Assembly: GCA_014706295.1 (NCBI GenBank)
Contig: JACSVZ010000016.1
Location: 1,574,168-1,638,167 of the forward strand
DNA: 64,000 nt
Source: Lycocorax pyrrhopterus obiensis
Taxonomy: Eukaryota; Chordata; Aves; Passeriformes; Paradisaeidae
Direction: 5' to 3'
The notes beneath the pieces were generated by a model that was not told the DNA's origin, made no database searches, and was given only the letters and a program-made list of their open reading frames with translations. Made by a program: the position numbers and the translations under genes. The stretch's first letter is position 1; the number at the start of each line of letters is the position of its first letter. This document shows positions 50,503-61,465 of this stretch, in pieces.

Positions 50503-52491
50503 ACTATCTCCTTCTGCTAAGGTGTGATGTGAAGGCCCACACTCAGCTATGCTCTCCCTCTTGCTCTTGGCTCTGCTTTGCCATGCTTTGAAGCCAGGTG
50601 GAAGAGTGATTCCAAAGTACCTTCCCTGGCTCCTGCCAAGGGTCAGAGAATGTAATGGGTTTTGCTGAATGACCAGGTGCTCTCTAGACCTCCCTGGTGC
50701 AGATGACTGGCATTAAGGGGTAGATTTCCTGAGTGGCTCTGCCTGGACAGACCCCCTGGAAGCAGCATGAAGCTTCCAGAATGTGTTGGCTGCCTGAAAA
50801 GTCTGCTGGGGACTTGGCTTTCCGGGAGCTTTGCTTCCTGCAAAGGAAGGAGGCTCCTATTGCACGCTTGAGTTTTGCAAAGTCAGGGCTGTAAGCTGGA
50901 AGTAGTGCACAGGAAGTTTTTTCCAAAGTAAATGAAAAAAATAAAATAAAACTGTGGGGAAGGAACTGAAGGCATGACAAGGCCTTTGTTCTGCTTTGTA
51001 TTCTTGCCTAGGAATGCTCTGCTCAGCTGAGCATTAATCTCTGGTTTACTGTGCAGCCTTGGCGCTCACACACCAAATCCTCAAAGGGAGCGTGCGTGCA
51101 GGTATTCATGGAGGTCACTTCACCCCGGAACTGCGGGGCGCCAGGCCCTTTCAGTGAGCAATAATTCATTGCTGCTGCAGCGCCTTGATTTCCCTGTCAG
51201 AGCAGGACGTGCCGCGCCTGGACAGCGGGAAGGAAAACTGGGAGCTGAACCCAGCAACAGCTCCTGCAACCAGAGCAGCCGGGATGAAACGGCTCCAGCG
51301 AGGAGCAGTGACAGCCACGAGGAGCCCGGCGCCTCCTTAACTGTGACCTTCGTGATCCTGAGCCAAAGGTCGGGCAGTGGCAGATCCTTTCAAAAATCAG
51401 ATCCTCTCCAGCAGCTGAGAGTTGGGTGTGGGGCTGGTGGAGAGCTCTGCCACAGCTTTGGGCTGGGGATGTGATGAGCATTAGCAAGCTGCCTCCTTTC
51501 CTCTCTGCCATTCTTCGGAGCTGCTGTGTTTGGCAGGAATTAATGGGTCTGGAAAGGGATGCCGTGGTTGCAGGCCCAGGTCAGGTAGCAGCAGGCCTGG
51601 AGGTGACAGGGTGGCTGTGCCAGCTGTTTGACAGTCCTGCCCAGCATCCTGCAATTAGAGTTCTGCAGAGCACATCCCTGTGCCTCGAGCTGTGATGTTT
51701 CCAATTTTCAGGCCCCGCTATTTTGTCCTGTGGGTGTGCTCCACCTCATGGAAATGGCCACCTAATGAGCCCTAGGTGATTAATCTGGAATTGCCGTGCT
51801 GGTGGGTACGTGTTCCACCTCGGCCACTCCATCTCTCCTGCTCTGGTGTCTTTCCTCACATCCCTGACTTCTGCAGGATTGGGAAGAGCAGGGAATTTTT
51901 ATGCTCTCCCATGCAGTTAATTAGGAAGCATTCCAGTTTGTGCCGTTTGGTGGGGAGCGTATCCAGGCTGTTCAGCAGTGCTAGCAGAGAACAGACCCTG
52001 CAGGGAAAGCAGGAATTCCTGACACCACTCCCTGACTTGGGATGAGCTCAAATTCACCATACTCTAACCCTTAAGTCTCAAGATTGCAGGCCCTCCTGTG
52101 ATCATTGGCACCAGCGAACGGAAAAGAAAGATTCATCTGAGAGTGGGGGTGTTGGTCTATCCTTGGCCTGGAATTGCTGGCTGTGTGTTCTGTCAAAGAC
52201 TCGGAGCAGGATGGAGGACGCTGAGTTCAGGGGGAAACAAATTCCTCACCAGCTCCGAGCGGTCTCCACACACCAGGGCAGCAGCAGCTCTTGCTGGGAG
52301 CCGTGGGGAAACGGGTTAGTTGGGTATGGCAGGGAGCAGACTTGTCCTTTGGGATGGGGTGAGCTCTGTGGTGGGACTGGGTTGTGCCCTGGAGTTTGGG
52401 GAGGAGCTCCCACACTCAGAAGGTGCCTCTGACGTGAGCGTGCCGCGAGGGCAGCAGGTGCAGCACCACACGTGGTCCAAGCGTGCTCCTT
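50503..52491. other. Intergenic, no gene recognised
   Basis: 2 kb without CR1 or recognisable exon. Confidence 0.5.
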
Positions 52492-52835
52492 GGAGAATCA
52501 CAGAATCCTTTTGGTTGGAAAAGCCCTCTCAGGTCATCGAGCCCAACCATTAACCCAGCACTGCCAAGGCCACCATTGACCCACGTCCCCAAGTGCCACA
52601 GCCATGTGTCTGTGAAATCCCTGCAGGGCTGGGGACTCCACCACTGCCTTGGCTGCCTGTGCCAGTGCTTGACAACCCTTTCTGTGAAGAAATTTTCCTG
52701 CATATCCAACCTAAACCTCCGCTGGCACAACTTGGGGCCATCTCCTCTTATCCTGTTGGTTGTTATTTGGGAGAAGAGACCAACCCTCATCTGGCTACAA
52801 CCTCCTTTTAGGTAGTTGTGGAGAGCAATTATTCT
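52492..52835 (-). mobile_element. CR1 LINE 3' fragment, about 340 bp
   Basis: Minus-strand: AGAATCACAGAATCCTTTTG, GGTCATCGAGCCCAACCATT, TCTGTGAAGAAATTTTCCTG and CCTCTTATCCTGTTGGTTGT on +. Confidence 0.93.
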
Positions 52836-55520
52836 GTGTTTTCTCACCAGCAGCTGCTGGGGCTTCACAAATGGGAAAGGGAGGCGGCCCATGCACTCCA
52901 GGCCGGGCAGGATAATCTGTTTATGCTTGATTGACACCAGGAAAGCATCGCTGAACCCTTGTGGAGGGGTGGCAGCTCATTAGGATTCAGGCTCTGTCGC
53001 TCTTCATCCTCTGGAAAGTGCACCACCTGGCAGGATCACTCACCTCGACCCTCGGTGACAGAAAGAGACGGCCACCAGCTCTCGGTCACCAGTGGAGCAT
53101 GTCACTGGGAATGACAAACTGGGGGGGAAGGAGCACGGGGTGGGGACAGGGGGATGGCACGGGGAGAAGAAACATCTGACTTGGCTGAGCTCAGGGAAAG
53201 CTGAAAGAGCAGCTGCTGTTGCATGAATAATTCCTGCTCTCCATCCTCTTCTGGACAGGCAGACAAGAGACTCCTTCCCCCCACAGCAGTGGGGATGTGC
53301 TGCCTGGGGGCCAGGAGCCATGGACATGCAGGAGCAGCCTGCAAGATGGGCCATTTGGGACAGAAATGCCTGGGTGGGACAGAGCAGTGGGTCACCTAAC
53401 CCAGGTCCCTGCCTCCAGCAGCAGCAGCAGCAGCAGTGAGTGCTCTGTAAAGAGAACACACAGGAATGGTCTCTCTTACGATCCATTCCAGTTGTGCCCA
53501 GAAACCCCAGTCACTGGAAGGGGGCAGTAGAAGGTATCTCTCTGTCTTACCCCTGTAATCTCTGTTTTTAATCTCCAGTCCATGAATCTGTATAATCCCA
53601 TTTTGCTGCCTCCTGGCCCCGTGCTTTGATGCTGATGTCCCATCCTGCACATCCCATCTGTACGAGGGTTCAGGAGCCTCCCTCTCCCAGCCTTCCCTGG
53701 TGAGGGAGACTGGGAAGGCTGGAAGCGTCACAGGGTGGTCCCTACCATTTCATCATCACCTGCATCTTCATGACAGGTCACAATCTTCAGCTCCCTCCAG
53801 CTCCAGCTGGGATGGCCATAACCTGGCATCTAGAGGGAGCAGCTCAGCGTGGTGCTCTGCCAAGTCCCTGTGTGTGGGAAGTGCCTGCACTAACATCTCC
53901 TCTCTGTCCTGCTCTGCTCCCATCTCTTGACAGGCTGAAACTCCTTGGCTGAGGCAAGAGCTGAGCTCCTGGAAATGAGAGTTTGTTCTTGCTGACCTGA
54001 CTTGTGATCTTTGCTCCTGCCTGAATTAAGGGTGACCCCCTGACTGTTGGTGTCCTGCTCCCACCCAGGACCCAGTGGCTCTTCCAAGCTGGAGCTCCAG
54101 GCAGAGGGATGAGAGATAGTGTCTGCTGTCAATCTGTGTTGATAGGTAAGCTCAGAGTGGGTCACTCTCCTCTGGGGAGCCACTTCTTCACACTCATTGA
54201 CCTTTATTTGGTTTGCCTTATTTACTCAGGTGGCGAATTAGGTCACACTGAAGAGGCTCCTGTTAAACTGAGCAATGGCCACTTAAATCTGGAGTGACTG
54301 TGTCCACACAGAGGTTAATGCAGTTTAACCCAATCACTTTAAATCTGCCCTTGCTGTTGTGAGGAGGGATTTCCATCAACATCCCTGCTCAGGTCTGTCC
54401 CTTGGTGAGGGACAGAGGAGGAGCAGGCTGCTCCCAGTGAGCAGTGCTGGGAGAGGGGAGCTCAGCCCTGCTGCTCCTCTTTGCCCAGAGCAGGAATCCT
54501 GGTTCTTGGAAGGGTGAATCTCTGTTTGTATGTTGATTTAGAATTCCAGCTGAAAGAAAATGAGTAATGCTTATTGCTGTCCTTAGACTCCCTTTAGTCT
54601 CTGTTTTCACAGCTCTTGACATGCACAGGACAGAAGAACAAGGTTCCCAAGAGAAGTGGAGTTATCTAGTGAAGTAAGAAACTTCCTGGTCACTGGCAGG
54701 TGCTGGAGGTGCTAACACTGTAACTTCACCAATCTTGGGCTGAGTAATAAGAAATTATCAAAACAGGAACGGCAGAACTTGCTCCTCCGGGACCTGGAGA
54801 TGGTCCAGCTGCAGCAGCTCTGACCCTGACAACTTGATACAGCCGAAGCAGGGTTTTGTCTGGATTGTTCTCTTGCTTGGGGTGGCTGGAGCTTCTGTCT
54901 AGTGCCACTCCTCTTCCGCAGCATCAAGACCTTTGCAATCTGTGGGGAATGTATTAACTAGTAGGAAAAAAATTACCTCTATCTCAGTGAAAGCAGGACA
55001 CCAGAGCTCCTTCTGTGCTTCAGTCTAGGGGTTATCTCCCTCTCCCCCCATCTCCCAGGGCTTTGGATGTCTAAAGACTGTGAAGTGTCAGCACACTCCA
55101 GCATGGCTGGATGGAGAACTGCTCTCCGTGTAGATCCCACTTGAGACCCTCCCTAAACCTGCAGCAAAGCCTCAGTATGGAACTCTGGACACACCAAATG
55201 CTCTTGGTCTCTTAATATCATCCCCAGGCAGTGGGACTGCACCCATCATCCTGAAATGGCATCCACCACCCATTCCCACTCCACTTCCCATCTTGCACTG
55301 TTCAAAACCCCGTTGCTCCTTTGTAATGCCAGGTGGGATCAGCAGTGGATTCGCCATGAGATCAATCAGCCAGGATCAGTGGGGTGCACTGGCCTCTGTC
55401 AGCAGCTATCCCAGTGCTTAACACCACTGGCAGGATCTAATTTAATCAGTGGTGCCAGGTGTGGGGAGGACCGGCTGCCCTGCAGGGCTGGGCCTGGGCA
55501 GAGGCATTTGCAGGTTATTT
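52836..55520. other. Intergenic, no gene recognised
   Basis: 2.7 kb with a CAG repeat at 53417-53437 and no CR1 or exon recognised. Confidence 0.5.
53417..53437. repeat. (CAG)n microsatellite, about 7 units
   Basis: An uninterrupted run of CAG within noncoding DNA. Confidence 0.93.
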
Positions 55521-55760
55521 CGTAGAGTCACAGAATCTCCTGAGCTGGAAGGGACTCACAGGGATCATGGAGTCCAGCTCCTGGTCCTGCCCAGGACACC
55601 CCAACAACCCCACCCTGGGCATCCCTGGCAGCGCTGTCCAAACGCTCCTGGAGCTCTGGCAGCCTCGGGGCCGTGCCCATTCCCTGGGGAGCCCGGGCAG
55701 TGCCCAGCACCCTCTGGGGGAAGAACCTTTCCCTAAAATCCAACCTGACCCTTCCTGGCA
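55521..55760 (-). mobile_element. CR1 LINE 3' fragment, about 240 bp
   Basis: Minus-strand copy of the 15565-type subfamily: AGAGTCACAGAATCTCCTGA, AGGACACCCCAACAACCCCA, AGAACCTTTCCCTAAAATCC on +. Confidence 0.92.
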
Positions 55761-56090
55761 CAGCTCCAGCCGTTCCCTGGGTCCTGTCCCCAGTCAGCAG
55801 AGGGAAGGGAAGCTGCAAGACCGATGTCATGCCTTCCATCCAGCTTGGTCACCCTGAGCCTAGCTGGGACAGATGCTCTGGTCCGGCCGTGGGGAAGGCT
55901 CTGGCTGTCAGGAGCTGCTCTGGGTGGCTCTGACAGCTTTTGTCCTTGAAGTTCATCACTTCAAGCGTCTCTCCTCTGAGGAAAGGTGACTTTAATCCCC
56001 GTAGTCTATAAGCAGAAAGAAGGAGAAGGAAGGGGAGGAAATCTGGAGTTGTTGTGTGGTGGCTGAGATCAGCAGGAAGTCACAGTTGTC
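55761..56090. other. Intergenic, no gene recognised
   Basis: Nothing recognised. Confidence 0.5.
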
Positions 56091-56285
56091 CCCCAGACCT
56101 GCAATACACGAAGTTCCCTCAAACTGAGCACTTAACGTGCAAGGAAACGAGGTGACTGATAACAGAGATTATCCTAATGAATAAACAAGTGTTTTAAAAG
56201 ACGACTCCTTGTGCAATGCGTTATTTTTAACTTAGCGACAATTTGCATGTGAGTCAATTTGCATACATTAAATACATCTCCCCTT
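56091..56285. promoter_or_regulatory. Candidate enhancer with two POU octamer motifs
   Basis: ATTTGCAT occurs exactly at 56241-56248 and 56257-56264, 16 bp apart on the same strand, each preceded by CA. The surrounding 190 bp are AT-rich and non-repetitive (AGATTATCCTAATGAATAAA, GTGTTTTAAAAGACGACTCC). POU-factor binding is inferred from the motif only. Confidence 0.42.
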
Positions 56286-56880
56286 CTGCACCGAGCTCCC
56301 CCTCCCCTTCAGTACAACATCTCATTATGGGGCTGCTGGGACCGGGGAGCTGGTGGCTCTGGAGGGGATATTAATTTGCCCAACACATGCTGCGTAGGTT
56401 TTTATCACTTGCTGCACATTGGACCTGGTGTCTTTGAAGTCACCAGTGCCTTGGAGGGCCTTCTGCTTGAGGTGGTTGAAATGGAAAAAGAAAAGAAGGG
56501 GAGGGGGAACCACCAGGAGAAGAAATGCACAGGGAAGAAAGGAGATTGTTCAGCTGGCGTTAACTTGGCAGAAAATGAGCAGTGCAGAAACCTCTCCCCT
56601 CTGCCAGAGAGCCTGGGCGTTGTGGGTGGGGGTTGCTCGGTTTCCTTCTTGTTTGAGGTGAAATTTCCCAACTTCCTGGGAGCCATGGAGAAGCAGGAAT
56701 GGGCCAGTGAGAGCCCCAAGAGGAAGCCCTGGGGTGGAGGCACAGATGGTCTCGCCAGCATTGTGTTGTGCTGTGGCTTTGGGGGGGACGTGGAGGTTGG
56801 TGTGTGGTAGGACCCCCTGCCACGGTTTGGTGCGTGGAGATCCCCACGAGGACTTGGGAGGTGGCAGAGTTCTGCCTCCA
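56286..56880. other. Intergenic, no gene recognised
   Basis: A + strand open frame spans 56259-56810 without resemblance to a known family. Confidence 0.5.
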
Positions 56881-57110
56881 GGAAAGGTTCAGGCTGAATA
56901 TTAGGAAAAAGTTCTTCACTGAAAGGGCAGTCAGGCACTGGAACAAGGTCTCCAGGGAGGTGGTGGAGTCACCATTCCTGGAAGCATTCGAAAAATGGGG
57001 AGATGTGGCACTTTGTGATGTGGCTTAGTGGGCAAGGTGGAATTCAGTCAGAGGCTGGACTTGATGGTCTTGTAAGTCTTTTCCAATCAGAATGATTCAA
57101 TGATTCCATG
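56881..57110 (+). mobile_element. CR1 LINE 3' fragment, about 230 bp
   Basis: Plus-strand: GTTCAGGCTGAATATTAGGA, AAGTTCTTCACTGAAAGGGC, GCTGGACTTGATGGTCTTGT, then AATGATTCAATGATTCCATG. Same subfamily as 50035. Confidence 0.93.
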
Positions 57111-60100
57111 CCGTGGGGGCTGCTGCCACCCCATGCCTCAGTTTCCTCATGAGAGAGAGGATTAATGATGCCAACTACTCTTAGAAGACTTCAGGACATG
57201 CCCAGAGCATGTGGTGATGGAGAACTGGTGGGGGGAACTGTTCTCCGTGACCTGGATGTCTGTTTGAGGGGTGTTGTGATGAAAACACACAGGTGTCATG
57301 ACACCTCTGTGTCTTTGATAGACAGAGAAGCCACTTTGCTGCCCTAAGATCAGCTCACAGGGTTTTGAAATGCTGCTGATGCCGTGGAAAAAGCTTTTGC
57401 TCTTGTACAGCGGAGCCCAGGGGGATTTTTCACAGTTCCAAGTACTGACCAGAAACCCTGGAAATGTTTTGAGGAAGGAATGAAAAAGAAAACTTCTTTC
57501 AATTAGTTCAGCATTTTCCAGCCAGTTCTGGTTGCAATCAAGAACATTGTACTGAGCTTGAGTGTTTCTTTGAAAGAGCCTTAAAAAAATCATCCAGGGA
57601 AATGAATAAAGGAAGTGACCCAAATCTAATACTGATAGGCTGTAGAGGACTTATCTTCACCAAGTAACAAGGTCCCTTCTCTTTTCCCGTGTAACACGAG
57701 TCTTAGCCAAAGCTCCTGCAATGTTGCAATTCAGGAATAAATGTCGGCAGCTCCTCCATGCAAGGAATATTTGGATGCCAGCAGCGAGAGGCAATGTTTC
57801 TGATAAACTGATGCAAATGGGATGCTGGGATCAGGGCTGGGATCAGCGCTGGGGAGCTCTGATCTCATGCACTTTCCATGCTTTGAGGGCACCCAACCCC
57901 CGCAGAGCAAAGGGTCTTGGGCAGGTAATGGGCATCCTCCTTGGGAAACCCTTCAGAGAATCACTTGTTGTGCTCCACAGAAACACCAGCCAAGGGAATG
58001 AAGAGCATGGCATGTGGGTTTTGTTAATTAGAGAGGATGGGGCTGCAGCCTTTGTGCTGTGTGTGCAGCAAAGGAGAGCTCCTGCCCTTCCAAGAGTGGG
58101 GCAGAGTGGGTGATAAAGGTGAGTGAAACATCTCACCTTGGATAGCGAGCATGGCTGGCCAGGAATAAAAACTACTTGGTGGAGGAGGATCTCTTCTATT
58201 CCAGCTGGACACCGTGAGTCCAGTGCAGCTCGTTTCCAGTCCCTTGGACAAGAGGCAAGCGTCAAACTGAAGGAGAGGCGCCTGTGGAAAGGCTGATCTC
58301 TGCCTGGAGCTGTGCAAAGCAGCTGCTCCCAGCCCGGGCTGCAGTCCAGTGGGGCACGATGGAGAGGGATGGAGGCAGGGTTGGAAGGGTGTGGTCAGAG
58401 GTGCTCTTTTGGATGTGTTGTGACGGACTCTGGGCCACCTCCCCGTGCCCAGAGTGTCCCGTTGCCTGCCTGCCAGTGTCTCCACAGAGGGAAGCCACCT
58501 CCAGCCCCCACAGACCTCAGTGAGCAGGCTGGGCTTGTCCCCCTCGGTCGGAGCCAGCTCTCCCTGCCCTCCTGAGCGCTGCTTTGCAGAGGGGACACCA
58601 CAAAACGTGTCCCTTGGAGGCCGCCCTGCCATACAGGATGTCGTAAGAGCTGCCGAGTGAAGTATCCGGCCCCGCTCCCTCCTGGCTGGCCCCACTGCCG
58701 GGATTGTTTCCACGGCGAGAGAACAATACCTCTCCTTCCATCCAAGAAACATTTATTACATGATCTGTTTCAGATGTCTCCTCGGGGAGGAGGGGAAAAG
58801 CGGAGGAGAAATAGATCTCTTTTTTGCGGCGGCAGGGCAGGATCCATCCCGTAATGGATTAATTATCCCCGCGCGCAGGCGGGCTGGGGGGATGTTCGGA
58901 GCAAGTGCCAGGGTTGCCTTCCAAGAGGAGCAGACGTGGATATTTCTAGCCTCCTTTTTCACAAACTAAAAGGGGTAATTAATTAATCTGGAAGCTCTCA
59001 CGTTCATTATAATTCCCTCCCTCTCCTCGTTTTGTTTCTCCCCTTCCATTGTACGAAAGGGGGAGAAAGGTAAGGAGTTTAGGGGCCTATTGTGCTGCTC
59101 CTTCCCGAGCCCCTGCCAATCTCTCTGCTTGCTTTCATGCCTCTGCCTCCTTTTCTCTCCCTTTAAAGCCCTCAGAGGTCAGAAACATTTCCTGGTTTTC
59201 CTTAGCATGCCCTGAAGGAAACGGTCTGGGCTGGATTATCTGCCGGTATAAGCCAGCACTGATGCAGAGGCTCTGTCAGCAGAGTATTCCACGCTTCTGG
59301 AAGCTCCTTCCATCCATCACATGGGCTAGGGAGGAAAACCATCCCTTGGGCCTCCTCCTCCTCAGCTGGGGAGGAAGGCACAGGATTAGTGCTGACAATA
59401 CAAACACTGCCTAGGTACAGACAGAGGCTCCAAAGCCCAGGAGGTAAATGCTGTTACGATGCCATTTCCCCGTCCTTTCCCGTTTTTTATTTCCACCCAG
59501 CCAAGCTGCAACTCGAGCAAGAAGCATAAATCCTGCTGTCCCTCGACTCCATCTGCTCATGGAGCTAAAGAGATATAAAGGATGTAGCCAGAGTGAGCCA
59601 GTCCATTACGGAGTGTTCTGGAGAGGCTGAGGCAGAGATGGAGCCAGGGATTAGAGGACATCCAGGAACAATTGCAGCCCCTTTGAACTGAGCACGACTT
59701 CTCTGAGATATCTACCAAAAACTAGCTTCCCAGGGATGGAGAACGGGAAAAATCTCATTTCAGGCTGTAGATCCCAATTATTTCAGCTCTGTGAGGCCAG
59801 AGGTGGGCTGGTGGGAGGCATTTTCACATTTCCCAGGAGGCGAGGAGCCCTCAGCTGAAGGTCTGGGTGCTTGCTGGAGGAACGGTTTTGTTCCATGCCT
59901 GGCTGACAACACAGCTTTCAGTAGAAAAGCTTCTGGACAGCCCAGCCTAGAAAAACTCAGTGGTTCTTGAAGCAAGGTTGCTGGTGCTTTGTCTCCCCTC
60001 AAGGCAAGAGAGGAACATGATGGATTTGCATCCAAAAGCGAGCCCCGGCCATGGAGCTCTGAATGGAAACCCCAACCCATCATGTCATCTCCCCCCTCAC

Positions 60101-61230
60101 CCAGTGCTGTGAACGTTTGACATGGCTGATCTGAAGGTTAAAAAAACAGCACAACCCCCAAAAAATGCCCTTCCAGAGGCACCACCTGGTGCCCTTTTTT
60201 TGGCTTTTCTGGTTGAGAAAAGTGTCCCAGTGGTAAGGGAAGGAATTCCCGGTGTCTCTGAAAGCCTGTTTGTCTGCCTGCCTGGTGTACTCATGTGTCA
60301 TTTGCTGCTCCTGGCAGTGAGTGGGAGTTTGTGGAATGAGAATATGAAATTCCTCCCTCTTCCACAGTGGTACACAGCTCAGAAGGATGGGTTGTCCTGG
60401 CTGCATCCCTCCGAGTGGCAGAATAAATAATTGGGATGTGAAGAGCTGCTGTCCAACTCAATGTCATGTTCAAAGGCTCCTGGTTGACTGGAGAGCAGGA
60501 GAGGCTGTTCCAGAAATGGGTTGTCTGTTGTTCCTCTGCCCAAAATCAGGTTTAATGAAGCATTTGTTCTTTTACTGCCCTCTCCTTAACTGGGTTTTTA
60601 AAGCTTTCCCTCAGAGCTGGGTGACAAAAGCAAAATTGTGTCCTGATGTGTTTGTTTGAATTCTTAAGTGAATTTGCTTGGGCGATATTCCCAACCTTTC
60701 CCTGGTGACTTTCCAAGAACATTCAAGCAACGAGATTTTCACTGGCAGAAAACAAAACAAAACAACAAAAAAAGCGAATTTCAAAGTCACATTTGCAGGT
60801 TTTTTAGCACCACTGATACCTGCAGTGCTAAAATATCCTGACATTGTCTTAAAACAGATTGGTGAAGATTGTGATGAATAATGAATTGTGATTTCTTTTT
60901 ATTTGCCTTCTGGTTCTGGTTGAACTCTTCAAGCTCTTGAGTTATTCTTTGTAATCATGAGACCTGGAAACTGATTTTCCCTAGGTCTGAAATGATGAGT
61001 CTTTGTAGCTGAGTTTGCTGAAATGCAGATGTTTGTTCCTTAGCATTTCTTCAAGTGTTGGTTCTGGTCCAGTTTGGACCAAAACTGGATGATATTATTA
61101 TTTCCCCCCAAATCTCGCTATGAACAGGCAATCCTAGAGCTAAACTTTAGCCAAGGTATGATGTTACATCCCTCCAACTCTGTGCAACCTTCATTTTTGT
61201 TAACTTGATCTGTACTTGTACAGGGTTTCC
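57111..61230. other. Intergenic, no gene recognised
   Basis: 4.1 kb without CR1. AT-rich, non-repetitive stretches at about 58970-59050 and 60560-61060 contain TAATTA-type motifs. Minus-strand open frames at 58024-58752 match no known family. Confidence 0.5.
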
Positions 61231-61465
61231 CAGGATCACAGACCGGAATAATTTGGGTGGAAAGGAACTCAGGAAGTCTTTTGTCCAACATCTTGCACCA
61301 GGGTTAGTTTTGGGATCAGACCAGGGTTTGAAAGCCTCCAAGGATGGAGACTGCACAGGCTCCGTGGGCAGCCTGTACCACATTTTTCCCATCTGCTGTT
61401 ATATCCAGAGTTTGTATCTGCTTGTTTCAGTTTTGGCCTCTTTTCTCCCATCTCCCTCTTCCTGG
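61231..61465 (-). mobile_element. Old, diverged CR1 LINE fragment
   Basis: Minus-strand CR1 outline still readable: GGATCACAGACCGGAATAAT, TTGGGTGGAAAGGAACTCAG, CTCCAAGGATGGAGACTGCA on +. Clearly more diverged than the other copies. Confidence 0.7.

Noticed and set aside
58024..58752. 242-codon minus-strand open frame
   Set aside because: No motif, signal or conserved pattern; overlapping frames on both strands are equally open.
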